Source: JB111 sp049856295
GTDB lineage: Bacteria > Actinomycetota > Actinomycetes > Actinomycetales > Actinomycetaceae
Assembly (NCBI RefSeq): GCF_049856295.1
Contig: NZ_JBNDMZ010000005.1
Span: 62,001-126,000, forward strand
Reading direction: 5' to 3'
DNA: 64,000 nt
The notes under the pieces were generated by a model. That model had not been told where the DNA came from and searched no databases. It worked only from the letters and a program-made list of their open reading frames with translations. Both the position numbers and the translations under genes were made by a program. Shown in pieces: positions 7,689 to 16,126 of this stretch; within the stretch, counting starts at the first letter, position 1; each line of letters begins with the position of its first letter.

Positions 7689-9797
7689 TCAGGCTCCCGC
7701 CGGGGCCCCGGCGTCGGCGGAGGCGTCCTCCGAGGCGTCCTGCGGTGCCGCCGGGTCGGCGTTCACGCGAGAGCGGATGTGGGCGACGATCTCGGCCACG
7801 GCCTCGTCGACGGGGACCTGGTTGCGCTGGCTGCCGTCGCGGTAGCGGAAGGAGACCGCCCCGGCCTCCTCGTCCTCGCCGCCGGCGATGAGGACGAACG
7901 GGGCCTTGACCTTGGCGGCGTTGCGGATCTTCTTGCCGAACCGGTCGTCGGACAGGTCGAGGTCGACCCGGACCCCCTCGGCGCGGAGCTTGTCCGCCAC
8001 CGAGGACAGGTGCCCCTCGAAGGCCTCCGCCACGGGGATGCCGAGGACCTGGACCGGGGAGAGCCAGGCCGGGAAGGCGCCGGCGTAGTGCTCGAGCAGG
8101 ACACCGAAGAACCGCTCGATCGAGCCGAACAGGGCGCGGTGGATCATCACCGGGCGCTGCCGCGAGCCGTCGCCGGCCGTGTACTCGAGCTCGAACAGCT
8201 CGGGCTCGAAGAAGTCGAGCTGAATGGTGGACAGCTGCCAGGTGCGGCCGATCGCGTCCTTGGCCTGGACCGAGATCTTCGGGCCGTAGAACGCGGCGCC
8301 GCCCGGGTCGTCGACGAGCTGGAGACCGGACTCGGTCGCGACCTCGGCGAGCGTGCGGGTCGCGTCCTCCCAGGTCTGCTCGTCGCCGACCGACTTCTCC
8401 GGGTTGCGGGTCGAGAGCTCGAGGTAGAAGTCGTCGAGCCCGTAGTCCTTCAGCAGGTCGAGGACGAAGGTGAGCAGACCGGACAGCTCCTCCTTCATCT
8501 GCTCGCGCGTGGTGTAGATGTGCGCGTCGTCCTGGGTGAAGCCGCGCGCCCGGGTGAGGCCGTGGACCACGCCGGACTTCTCGTACCGGTACACGTGCCC
8601 GAACTCGAACAGCCGCATGGGCAGCTCGCGGTACGAGCGGCCGCGCGAGCGGTAGACGAGGTTGTGCATCGGGCAGTTCATCGGCTTGAGGTAGTAGTCC
8701 TGGCCCTGCTTGGTCACCTGACCGTCGGCGCCGACCTCCTCGTCGATGTGCATCGGCGGGTACATGCCGTCGGCGTACCACTCAAGGTGCTTGGAGGTCT
8801 CGAAGAGGTTCTTCTTCGTGATGTGCGGGGTCTGGACGAACGAGTAGCCGGCCTCGACGTGGCGGCGGCGCGAGTACTCCTCCATCTCCATGCGGATCAT
8901 CGCGCCCTTGGGGTGGAACACCGGCAGGCCGGACCCGATCTCGTCCGGGAAGGAGAACAGGTCGAGCTCGGAGCCGAGCCGGCGGTGGTCGCGACGCTCC
9001 GCCTCGGCGAGCCGGTCGAGGTAGGCGGTGAGCTCGGGCTTCGTCGGCCACGCGGTGCCGTAGATGCGCTGGAGCTGCGGGTTCTTCTCCGAGCCGCGCC
9101 AGTACGCGGCGGCCGAGCGCATGAGCTTGAAGCCGTTGCCGATGAGCTTCGTGCTCGGCAGGTGCGGGCCCCGGCACAGGTCGCCCCAGGCCACCTCTCC
9201 CCCGCGGCGCACGTTGTCGTAGATCGTCAGCTCGGCGCCGCCGACCTCGACGCTCGCGCCCTCGGCCACCTGGGTGCCGTCCTCGGCGGCCCCGCCCGAG
9301 CCGGGTCCGCCGGCGAGCGCGACGAGTTCGAGCTTGTACGGCTCCCCGGCCAGCTCGGCGTTCGCCTCGTCGAGGGTGACGACGCGCCGGACGAAGCTCT
9401 GCCCCTCCTTGACGATGCGCCCCATCACCTTCTCGAGCTCCTTGAGCTGCTCGGGCGTGAAGGGCTCGTCGACGTCGAAGTCGTAGTAGAAGCCGTCCGT
9501 GATCGGCGGGCCCACGCCGAGGCGGGCCGCCGGGTTGACCTGCTGGACCGCCTGGGCGAGCACGTGGGCCGCGGAGTGCCGCAGGATCGAGAGTCCGTCC
9601 GGGCTGTCGATCGTCACGCCCTCGACGACGGCGCCGTCCGGCAGCGTCCCGAGGTCGGTGGCGAGGTCGCGCAGCTCCCCGTCCACCCGCAGGGCGACGA
9701 CGTCGCGACGGTCCGCGAAGTGGTCGGCACCCGTCGTCCCCGTGGTCACCTCGAGCAGCTCGTCGTCGAGGCGGACGGACACGGGCGCTGCAGACAT
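7689..9797 (-). CDS. thrS: Threonine-tRNA ligase
   Basis: ThrRS charges tRNA-Thr in the cytoplasm. All domains are present in 702 aa: an N-terminal TGS-like part; the editing domain with HSAAH and CRGPH zinc-type motifs; the class II core with motif 2 near GFTQDDAHIY and the zinc Cys in MNCPMH; and a C-terminal anticodon-binding domain ending in an Ala/Asp-rich tail. A small Gly/Ser insert (GGPGSGGAAEDG) sits in the editing region. The ATG at 9797 has an AGGAG ribosome binding site. It heads the PIM block, as in mycobacteria. Confidence 0.97.
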   Translation of the reverse strand: MSAAPVSVRLDDELLEVTTGTTGADHFADRRDVVALRVDGELRDLATDLGTLPDGAVVEGVTIDSPDGLSILRHSAAHVLAQAVQQVNPAARLGVGPPITDGFYYDFDVDEPFTPEQLKELEKVMGRIVKEGQSFVRRVVTLDEANAELAGEPYKLELVALAGGPGSGGAAEDGTQVAEGASVEVGGAELTIYDNVRRGGEVAWGDLCRGPHLPSTKLIGNGFKLMRSAAAYWRGSEKNPQLQRIYGTAWPTKPELTAYLDRLAEAERRDHRRLGSELDLFSFPDEIGSGLPVFHPKGAMIRMEMEEYSRRRHVEAGYSFVQTPHITKKNLFETSKHLEWYADGMYPPMHIDEEVGADGQVTKQGQDYYLKPMNCPMHNLVYRSRGRSYRELPMRLFEFGHVYRYEKSGVVHGLTRARGFTQDDAHIYTTREQMKEELSGLLTFVLDLLKDYGLDDFYLELSTRNPEKSVGDEQTWEDATRTLAEVATESGLQLVDDPGGAAFYGPKISVQAKDAIGRTWQLSTIQLDFFEPELFELEYTAGDGSRQRPVMIHRALFGSIERFFGVLLEHYAGAFPAWLSPVQVLGIPVAEAFEGHLSSVADKLRAEGVRVDLDLSDDRFGKKIRNAAKVKAPFVLIAGGEDEEAGAVSFRYRDGSQRNQVPVDEAVAEIVAHIRSRVNADPAAPQDASEDASADAGAPAGA

Positions 9798-9936
9798 GCG
9801 GGGCTCCTAGGAACGGGGACGGGTGCCGTCCCATGCTACCGACGCCCGGGGAGCAGTACCCGTGCATATCGCCCGCGCGAGCCGGTGAACTCGGGGGACG
9901 ATCGGGGCGGCAGGGACACGACGAACGGGGAGCTGG

Positions 9937-10506
9937 ATGACGACGCGACCGGCGAGGGCCACGACGACGGACGGGCGGCCACTCCGCACGAGGCTCGCGA
10001 CGCTCGGCGTCGTCGGGGCCGTGCTCGTGCTCGCAGCATGCGGCGACGACGTCGCGGACCCCACCGGGACCGCGTCGACGGAGCCCGAGAGCCTGACCTC
10101 GGTCGGGACCGGCGTCGGCGGCTGGAGCGAGGAGCCCGACCCGATCGGCGACGTCCCCGTCGACGAGATCACCGCCCTCATCCGGACCCAGGACGAGTAC
10201 GACGCATGGCTCGACGGCCTCCCGTCCCCCGAGATCGAGACCGAGACCCTGACCGCGGACGTCGACTTCGACACCTCCGTCGTCCTCACCTACGCCCAGC
10301 CGATCTGCGACGAGTCCCTCCGCGTGGTCACCGACGGGACGGGAGCGATCGCCGGCCACGCCGTCGCACCCACGGAGCCGGACGAGCAGTTCGAGTGCGA
10401 GATGAACTGGCTGCGGATCATCGTCCGCGAGATCACGCTCGACGAGCTCGGGGTCGACTCCGCCGACGACGTGCGGTACGACCCGTCGATCCTCGAGGAC
10501 TCCTGA
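9937..10506 (+). CDS. Predicted secreted lipoprotein of unknown function
   Basis: A 189-aa protein with a twin-arginine-poor but basic N-terminus, a hydrophobic segment and a lipobox LVLAAC around residue 35, so lipid attachment at the Cys is expected. The mature part is acidic, with Cys residues in QPICDES and FECEMNWLR that could form a disulfide. I do not recognise a domain. It is divergent from thrS with a 139-base gap. The ATG at 9937 follows GGAGCTGG, a reasonable ribosome binding site. Confidence 0.75.
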   Translation: MTTRPARATTTDGRPLRTRLATLGVVGAVLVLAACGDDVADPTGTASTEPESLTSVGTGVGGWSEEPDPIGDVPVDEITALIRTQDEYDAWLDGLPSPEIETETLTADVDFDTSVVLTYAQPICDESLRVVTDGTGAIAGHAVAPTEPDEQFECEMNWLRIIVREITLDELGVDSADDVRYDPSILEDS

Positions 10507-10636
10507 CGGCCCACGGGGCCGTCGCTCGAGGCCTCCAGACGGCCTACGGGGCCGTCGTCGGGGCGCCACGGGCGCAGGGTGACGATCGTCATGCGGCTCC
10601 CTCAACGGCATCTGAGGGGCACTCGGCGGGGAACAG

Positions 10637-10668
10637 CGAAGCCCCCGACCTGCTGGTCGGGGGCTTCG
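10637..10668 (-). terminator. Strong hairpin after the minus-strand tRNA cluster
   Basis: A perfect 14-bp stem (CGAAGCCCCCGACC with its complement) around a TGCT loop ends six bases past the tRNA-Val 3' end. It lacks a clear T-run, which is common in high-GC actinobacteria. It probably ends transcription from the tRNA cluster and may also stop read-through from the lipoprotein gene. Confidence 0.75.
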
Positions 10669-10673
10669 TCCGG

Positions 10674-10745
10674 TGGGCGATACTGGGATCGAACCAGTGA
10701 CCTCTTCCGTGTCAGGGAAGCGCGCTACCGCTGCGCCAATCGCCC
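10674..10745 (-). tRNA. tRNA-Val (GAC)
   Basis: A 72-nt cloverleaf with acceptor GGGCGAT/ATCGCCC, TTC-containing T arm (GGTTCGATCC) and anticodon loop CTGACAC giving GAC. CCA is not encoded. It is the most downstream of a Gly-Cys-Val minus-strand cluster. Confidence 0.95.
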
Positions 10746-10746
10746 G

Positions 10747-10817
10747 AGGTGGCGACGGGATTCGAACCCGTGTGTACGGCTTTGCAGGCCGCTGCCTCGC
10801 CTCTCGGCCACGCCACC
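10747..10817 (-). tRNA. tRNA-Cys (GCA)
   Basis: A 71-nt cloverleaf with acceptor GGTGGCG/CGCCACC, discriminator U as expected for Cys, and anticodon loop CTGCAAA giving GCA. It is separated from tRNA-Val by a single base. Confidence 0.95.
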
Positions 10818-10872
10818 ATGAGGTCCATGCCCCCTCTCGGGGACATGCTCCCACGTGGTGGTGGGACCTCCG

Positions 10873-10944
10873 AGCGGATGACGGGATTCGAACCCGCGAC
10901 CCTCACCTTGGCAAGGTGATGCTCTACCCCTGAGCCACATCCGC
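10873..10944 (-). tRNA. tRNA-Gly (GCC)
   Basis: A 72-nt cloverleaf with acceptor GCGGATG/CATCCGC, anticodon loop TTGCCAA giving GCC, and a standard GGTTCGAATCC T arm. It is first in the minus-strand tRNA cluster. Confidence 0.95.
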
Positions 10945-11126
10945 ATCGCACCAGGGCCGCGTGGCAGCCCCTCGTGCGACCAGAACTTTAACCATCGGTC
11001 CCGGCAAAACTCAAACCAACCGGGCCTGTCTGGAGGGTGAACGCTGTCACGTCCGTCGAGGTCGTGATCAGGGCCGTCGATCGGATAGAGTTGACGACCG
11101 TCCCCGTCGCGCGAGCGGCAGGGCGC

Positions 11127-11198
11127 GGGCGATTGGCTCAGTGGTAGAGCGCCTCGTTCACACCGAGGAGGTCACTGGTTCGAACCCAGTATCGCCCA
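11127..11198 (+). tRNA. tRNA-Val (CAC)
   Basis: A 72-nt cloverleaf with acceptor GGGCGAT/ATCGCCC and anticodon loop TTCACAC giving CAC. The acceptor and T arm match the nearby tRNA-Val(GAC), which is on the opposite strand. Confidence 0.95.
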
Positions 11199-11208
11199 CC
11201 CGTAGGAC

Positions 11209-11247
11209 ACGGCCCCTGATCAGCGGACACGCTGCTCAGGGGCCGTT
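11209..11247 (+). terminator. Terminator after tRNA-Val(CAC)
   Basis: A long GC-rich stem (ACGGCCCCTGATCAGC paired with GCTGCTCAGGGGCCGT, one mismatch) with a GGACAC loop, followed by TTCTC. It starts 11 bases after the tRNA. Confidence 0.8.
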
Positions 11248-11273
11248 CTCGTCCATGCCCTGCGACGCAGTCC

Positions 11274-11933
11274 CTACAACTCGTGGCGCAGCCGTTCGAG
11301 CCCGTCGAGCACGATCGTCAGGCCGACCTCGAACGAGTCGCCGAAGTCGTAGCCGGGAGCGAGAACGTGCTCCTGGGCGAGCTCCGCCATCCGGGGCGCC
11401 TTCTCCAGCGGGATCCCGCTGAGCGTCTGCTCCGCCTCGCCGAGGCCGGCCGCCGCGAGCTCGGCCTCCTGCAGCGCGAAGCCGTAGACGAACGCGTCGA
11501 CCACCGCGTAGGCATGGGCCGTGGCCGGCACCGAGAACCCGGCGGTCCGCAGCACCTCGAGCACGTTCTCGTGGTGCTCGAGCGTGGCGGGTCCGGGGCT
11601 GCTGCGCGTCTCCATGAGCGCGAGCGACCACGAGTGCCGCCCGAGGGCCGCCCGCATCGAGCGGCAGCGCCGGGTCAGCTCGTCCCGCCATTCCTCCCCC
11701 GGCGTCATGAGCACGATCTCGTCGAAGACCGCGTCGACGAGGGCGTCGAGCAGCTCCTCCTTGTGCGCCACGTGCCGGTAGAGGGCCATCGGCCGCACGC
11801 CGAGCTCGTCGGCGAGCGATCGCATCGTCAGCGCGCCCAGTCCGTCCCGGTCCGCGAGCCCGACGCCGGCGCTCACCACCCGCTCCCGGCTCAGCCGGGC
11901 CCGGGGGCGCCCCGCGCTCGTCCGGTCCCCCAT
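11274..11933 (-). CDS. TetR family transcriptional regulator (TetR_C_1 type)
   Basis: A 219-aa repressor with the TetR helix-turn-helix at about residues 20-50 (LTMRSLADELGVRPMALYRH) and a C-terminal ligand domain of the tetracycline-repressor-like class. The ATG at 11933 is preceded by GGAGG at good spacing, so it is preferred to the GTG at 11954. It is divergent from the membrane-protein gene at 12118, and a perfect palindrome touching that gene's start codon is the likely operator. The inducer is unknown. Confidence 0.9.
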   Translation of the reverse strand: MGDRTSAGRPRARLSRERVVSAGVGLADRDGLGALTMRSLADELGVRPMALYRHVAHKEELLDALVDAVFDEIVLMTPGEEWRDELTRRCRSMRAALGRHSWSLALMETRSSPGPATLEHHENVLEVLRTAGFSVPATAHAYAVVDAFVYGFALQEAELAAAGLGEAEQTLSGIPLEKAPRMAELAQEHVLAPGYDFGDSFEVGLTIVLDGLERLRHEL

Positions 11934-12102
11934 GACGGCCTCCATCTCCCTCACGCACGTCGTCCACCTCGGGCCGTGCGCGTCGCGCGCCTGCGCACCT
12001 CGCCGACCCCTCGATCTCGGGCCAGCACACCACGTCGCACCCGTGAGCCCGGGGTGGCGCGACCGCCCGCGGGTCGAGCCTCTTGTCGCCGACCCACCGA
12101 TA

Positions 12103-12117
12103 GTGTACTAAGTACAC
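12103..12117. promoter_or_regulatory. Perfect 15-bp palindrome, probable TetR operator
   Basis: GTGTACTAAGTACAC is symmetric about position 12110 and ends at the base before the ATG of the 12118 gene. Operators of this GTAC-N-GTAC type are typical for TetR_C_1 repressors. Binding here would block the start region of the divergent gene, whose transcript may be short-leadered or leaderless. Confidence 0.75.
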
Positions 12118-12756
12118 ATGCGCTCGAGCTCCCCCGTCTCCCCCATCTCCCCCGCCCCGTCCAGCGCCGCCCCGCCGCTCACGCCCGGCACGGCCCGCAC
12201 ACCCCGGTCCGCACGGCCGCCCCTCGTCGCCGCCGCGGCCCTCACCGCGATGGCGGCGCTCGCGCCGATCGCCACGTTCGTCCTCCTCCCGGACGGCCGT
12301 ACCTCGGTGGCCGGTTGGCTCATGCTGGTCGTCGCCGCGCTCGACGTCGTCGTCGCGCTCGCCCTCGTACCCGTGCTCGAGCCCGCCGGTCGTCGCCTCG
12401 CCCGCGTCACCGCCGCGCTGCGGATCGGCTACGGCCTCGTCCTCGGGTACGCCGCGGCCGGCCTCGTGGTCGCCGGGGACGCCGAGCGGTTCGACCAGAT
12501 CTGGGACCTCGCCCTCGGTGTCTTCGGACTCTCGCTGGTCGGCGTCGGAGTCCTGCTGTGGCGCCTCGCGGGGGCTCCGCGGTGGCTCGCCGCGCTCGTC
12601 GTCGTCGCGGGAGCCGGGTACGTGGTCGACGCCGTCGTGTCCCAGGTCGGCCCCGCGGGCGCGTTCGAGGTCAGCACGATCTCGTTCGTGGGCGAGGTGG
12701 CCCTCATCGTCTGGCTCGTCCTGAACGGGCTCCGGGCGCGCAGGGCCCTCGCCTAG
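12118..12756 (+). CDS. DUF4386-like membrane protein
   Basis: A 212-aa protein with a Ser/Pro-rich N-terminal tail of about 35 residues and six predicted membrane segments, ending in LVLNGLRARRALA. The arrangement resembles DUF4386 family proteins, which frequently sit beside TetR regulators; their function is not known. The palindromic operator immediately before the ATG ties its expression to the divergent TetR. No ribosome binding site is visible because the palindrome occupies that place, which suggests a leaderless mRNA. Confidence 0.75.
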   Translation: MRSSSPVSPISPAPSSAAPPLTPGTARTPRSARPPLVAAAALTAMAALAPIATFVLLPDGRTSVAGWLMLVVAALDVVVALALVPVLEPAGRRLARVTAALRIGYGLVLGYAAAGLVVAGDAERFDQIWDLALGVFGLSLVGVGVLLWRLAGAPRWLAALVVVAGAGYVVDAVVSQVGPAGAFEVSTISFVGEVALIVWLVLNGLRARRALA

Positions 12757-12766
12757 GCTCGTCGTC

Positions 12767-13375
12767 GTGACGACGCCCGACCCCGCCCCGGACGCGGCCG
12801 CCGACCACTTCGCCGGCGACCCCCGCTCGAACCGCGAGCGGATGCTCGCCGGAGACCTCTACATCGCCGACGACCCCGAGCTCGAACGCCTCCAGGAGGA
12901 GGCCCGCCGTCTCCAGGAGGCCTACCACCGGGCGCACACTGCGGCCGACGGCACCGCCCCGGAGCTGCTGCGCCGCCTCCTCGGCCACGTCGGCGACGGC
13001 GTCGAGGTCCGGCCCCCGCTCTACGTCGACTACGGCAGCAACGTCTCGATCGGCGCGGGCTCGTTCGTCAACTACAACCTCATGGTGCTCGACGTGGCGG
13101 CCGTGACGATCGGGCAGGACTGCCTCATCGGGCCGAACGTCCAGCTCCTCACGCCCACGCACCCGGTCGAGGCCGAGCCGCGCCGGGCAAAGCTCGAGGC
13201 CGCCGCGCCGATCACGATCGAGGACAACGTGTGGCTCGGCGGGGGCGTCATCGTCTGCCCGGGCGTCACCATCGGGAACGACTCCGTCATCGGCGCGGGC
13301 GCGGTCGTCACGAAGGACGTGCCGGCCGGCGTCGTCGCCGTGGGCAACCCCGCGCGGGTGATCCGGCCGATCTGA
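12767..13375 (+). CDS. Sugar O-acetyltransferase (maltose/galactoside acetyltransferase family, LbH)
   Basis: A 202-aa acetyl-CoA-dependent transferase. The N-terminal Mac domain (RERMLAGDLYIADDPEL) is followed by a left-handed beta-helix of hexapeptide repeats. The catalytic His lies in LLTPTHPVEAEPR, and the closing repeats are IGAGAVVTKDVPAGVVAVG. Members acetylate sugars such as maltose, galactosides or Nod-factor sugars; the substrate is unknown here. The GTG start is 10 bases after the previous stop, so the two genes may share a transcript under TetR control. Confidence 0.9.
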   Translation: MTTPDPAPDAAADHFAGDPRSNRERMLAGDLYIADDPELERLQEEARRLQEAYHRAHTAADGTAPELLRRLLGHVGDGVEVRPPLYVDYGSNVSIGAGSFVNYNLMVLDVAAVTIGQDCLIGPNVQLLTPTHPVEAEPRRAKLEAAAPITIEDNVWLGGGVIVCPGVTIGNDSVIGAGAVVTKDVPAGVVAVGNPARVIRPI

Positions 13376-13420
13376 CCCACCTGCCCCGCGCGGCCCCGGG
13401 GCGGACTGCCGTGCGCCCCG

Positions 13421-14557
13421 TCAGCCGAGGACGACCGGAACCCGGCGGTAGCCGCCGAGCGGTGCGGTCTCCCGCTCGGGCTCGCCGGCCCAGGTGATCG
13501 CCCCGCCCCGGGCGAGCAGCTCCTCGGTGAGGACGCGCAGCTCCATCGTGGCGAGCGGCCGGCCCGGGCAGACGTGCGGGCCGGTGCCGTAGACGAGGTT
13601 GTGCCCGGCGTTGCCCTCCGGGTCGAACCGGTCCGGATCGCCCACCACAGACTCGTCCCGGTTGGCGGACGTCCAGTGGAGCGTGACGACGTCCCCGGCC
13701 GGGATGTCCGCGCCCCCGACGCGCACGGGGCATACCGTCCGCCGACGGTTGGAGAGGAACGGGTTGTCGATCCGCAGGATCTCGTCGATCGCGGACTCGA
13801 GCTCGGCGGGGTCCGCCGCACGGAGATGCTCGACGTGCCTCTCCTCCGCGGCGAGGAACGCGACGACGACGCCGGCGCACAGGGCGATCGACCCGAGATC
13901 TCCCCCGGTCCAGTTCCGCAGGATCGACGTGATCTCGTCGTCGCTGAAGACGCGGCCCGCGACGTCCTGGTGCATGAGGCGCGTCGTCACGTCGTCCGGC
14001 GCCTCATCGCCGAGCGCGCGCCGCGGCTCGACCACGGAGGCGATGATCTCGTCGAACGCCGCCGCCACCGCGGCCGTGCGCGCCCTGTCTCGCGAGCGGG
14101 TGGCGGCGTGGTTCTCGGCCACCCAGTCCAGGAGCGGCGCCTCGAGCTCCGCCGGCCAGCCGAGCCACGCGCTCTGGGCGCGCACGGCGAACCGCGCACC
14201 GAGCTCGACGGCGTCGACGCTCTCCCCAGGCCCCACGCCCGCCACGAGCTCGCGGGCGATGGTGCGCAGGACCGGCTCGAGCCCGGTCAGCTCGCCGGGC
14301 GAGAAGAAGTGGTCGGTCGCCTCACGGACCGCTCGGTGCTCGTCGCCGTCGAGGCCGTTGGGCACCTGCAGGTGGGCGGAGACCGCGCTCGAGAACCGCT
14401 GGGCGTCCCGCGCCGCCTCGACGACGTCGCCGTGCCGCAGGAGCACCCACTGCCCGCGGTCGTTACGCACGACCGGGTGGTCCGGTCGTAGCTCGTCGGT
14501 GTAGGCGCGCAGGTCTCTCCCTGCGGGGTCCAGCTGGTCAGGGACGTGGTCGGGCAC
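13421..14557 (-). CDS. Cytochrome P450
   Basis: A 378-aa soluble bacterial P450. The heme-binding motif is YGTGPHVCPGRPLATME with the axial Cys near residue 333. The I-helix region is GGDLGSIALCAGVV, which lacks the usual acidic-Thr pair (A/G)GX(D/E)T, so oxygen activation may be unusual or the enzyme may use peroxide. The ExxR motif is in the K helix at EILR. The GTG start at 14557 has an AAGGAG ribosome binding site. No ferredoxin or reductase gene is adjacent. It is divergent from the YeiH gene. Confidence 0.9.
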   Translation of the reverse strand: MPDHVPDQLDPAGRDLRAYTDELRPDHPVVRNDRGQWVLLRHGDVVEAARDAQRFSSAVSAHLQVPNGLDGDEHRAVREATDHFFSPGELTGLEPVLRTIARELVAGVGPGESVDAVELGARFAVRAQSAWLGWPAELEAPLLDWVAENHAATRSRDRARTAAVAAAFDEIIASVVEPRRALGDEAPDDVTTRLMHQDVAGRVFSDDEITSILRNWTGGDLGSIALCAGVVVAFLAAEERHVEHLRAADPAELESAIDEILRIDNPFLSNRRRTVCPVRVGGADIPAGDVVTLHWTSANRDESVVGDPDRFDPEGNAGHNLVYGTGPHVCPGRPLATMELRVLTEELLARGGAITWAGEPERETAPLGGYRRVPVVLG

Positions 14558-14670
14558 GACGCTCCTTCCGTCTCGGGCGCGGCGCCCGCGCCTCGTCCCC
14601 GATGATGTCAGCCCGCGTGTCCGCGGACACGTCGCTCACGGGTCGGCCGGGCGGGCGCATCCTGTCGACC

Positions 14671-15708
14671 ATGCCTGCCACCCGGTCCAACACCGTTCGG
14701 GAGAAGCTGCCCGGTCTCGCCCTCGCCGCCGCCATCGCGGTGGTCGCCACGCTCGTCGGGCGCGCCGTGCCGGTGGTGGGTTCCGCGGTCGCGGGGGTCG
14801 TCATCGGCGTCGCGCTCGGTCAGCTGCGCAGGCCGGGCACGGTGCTCTCGCCGGGCCTCGCCCTGTCCGCCAAGCGGGTCCTCCAGCTCGCGGTCGTCCT
14901 GCTCGGCATCGGCATGTCGCTCGGCCGGGTGTGGGAGGTCGGCGTCGACACGCTCCCCGTCATGCTCGGGACGCTGGCGATCTGCTTCCTCGCCGCCGCC
15001 CCGCTCGGCCGCCTGCTGGGGGTCTCGGGCGAGCTCCGCACGCTCATCACGGTCGGCACCGGCATCTGCGGCGCGTCGGCGATCGCGGCCACCGCCCCAG
15101 TCATTCGGGCCAAGGGAGCGAGCATCGCGTACGCGGTCTCGACGATCTTCCTCTTCAACGTGGCAGCCGTCCTCCTCTTCCCGCCGCTCGGCCGCGCGCT
15201 GGGGATGTCCGACGACACGTTCGGCCTGTTCGCGGGCACGGCCGTCAACGACACGTCCTCGGTCGTCGCGGCGGCGAGCGTCTTCGGGGCGGCGGCCACG
15301 AGCTACGCCGTGGTCGTCAAGCTCGCGCGGACACTGATGATCATCCCCATCTCGGTCACGCTCGCGGTGCGCGAGCAGCGCCGGGAGCGCCGCGCCGCGG
15401 CCGGTGCAGGCGAGAGCGTCGAGCGGCTCACGGTGGCCGGCGTCGTCGGGCTCGTCCCGTGGTTCCTCGTCGGGTTCCTCCTCATGGCCGCGCTGACGAC
15501 CCTCGGCGTGATCCCCGGCTCGGTCCAGCCGTTCGCGGGGGACGCCGCGGCGTTCCTCATCACGATGGCGCTCGCGGCGATCGGGCTGCAGACCGACCTC
15601 GCCGCGTTCCGCCGGGCCGGCTGGCGACCCCTCGCGTTCGGCGGCCTGCTCTGGGCGGTCGTGGCGGTCGCCAGCCTCGTCCTCATGCGGCTGACCGGCG
15701 CGTTCTGA
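14671..15708 (+). CDS. YeiH/UPF0324 family putative sulfate exporter
   Basis: A 345-aa membrane protein of about ten segments with the family motifs GTGICGASAIAATAPVIRAK and FAGTAVNDTSSVVAAA. Members are annotated as putative sulfate or small-anion exporters, but the transport activity is poorly established. The ATG at 14671 gives the usual family length; an in-frame ATG at 14602 would add 23 non-conserved residues. No clear ribosome binding site precedes either. Confidence 0.88.
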   Translation: MPATRSNTVREKLPGLALAAAIAVVATLVGRAVPVVGSAVAGVVIGVALGQLRRPGTVLSPGLALSAKRVLQLAVVLLGIGMSLGRVWEVGVDTLPVMLGTLAICFLAAAPLGRLLGVSGELRTLITVGTGICGASAIAATAPVIRAKGASIAYAVSTIFLFNVAAVLLFPPLGRALGMSDDTFGLFAGTAVNDTSSVVAAASVFGAAATSYAVVVKLARTLMIIPISVTLAVREQRRERRAAAGAGESVERLTVAGVVGLVPWFLVGFLLMAALTTLGVIPGSVQPFAGDAAAFLITMALAAIGLQTDLAAFRRAGWRPLAFGGLLWAVVAVASLVLMRLTGAF

Positions 15709-15775
15709 CTCCTCGTCCGCACGCTCGCCGACCCGCACGCGGACGAGGCTGGACGCGCCGGTGGGCGGTCGAGAC

Positions 15776-16084
15776 TCAGCCCTCCCGACTCCGCCTGAGC
15801 TCGAGGACGAACTCCTCGGGGCCACGCTCGCGGTAGCTGACGGCGTACTCCCCCGGCGCGCGCTGCTCGAGCTGGTCGAGCAGCGGAATCGGGTCGTGGG
15901 TCGCGCGGATGACGAGCCCACCCCCGGGGCGCAGCTGGCCGAGCGCGCCGAAGATCGCGCCGTGCCGGACGGCGTGCGGGATCTGCTGGACGTCCAGCTC
16001 GGGCAGGGCACCGTCGTCGTGGTGTCCGCAGGCGCACCCGCCCTGGCTCGTGGTCTCGGCGCCGATCTCGACGTGTGACTTCAT
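15776..16084 (-). CDS. DUF2249 domain protein
   Basis: A 102-aa protein with an N-terminal Cys/His cluster (GGCACGHHDD) and a C-terminal DUF2249 domain (LDVQQIPHAVRHGAIFGAL, then LVIRATHDPIPLLDQLEQ). DUF2249 proteins recur in gene clusters for nitrogen-oxide metabolism and iron-sulfur or hemerythrin proteins, but the molecular function is unknown. The ATG at 16084 has a strong GAGGAGG ribosome binding site. It is divergent from the regulator and nirK genes, fitting a shared regulation. Confidence 0.85.
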   Translation of the reverse strand: MKSHVEIGAETTSQGGCACGHHDDGALPELDVQQIPHAVRHGAIFGALGQLRPGGGLVIRATHDPIPLLDQLEQRAPGEYAVSYRERGPEEFVLELRRSREG

Positions 16085-16126
16085 CGTGCTCCTCCTCGGT
16101 AGGTGACGTGCTCAAACTTTACTACG

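Noticed and set aside
7779..10700. Long plus-strand open frame of 973 codons opposite thrS
   Set aside because: It is antisense to an unmistakable thrS and arises from the high third-position GC. Its translation is low-complexity and has no domain.
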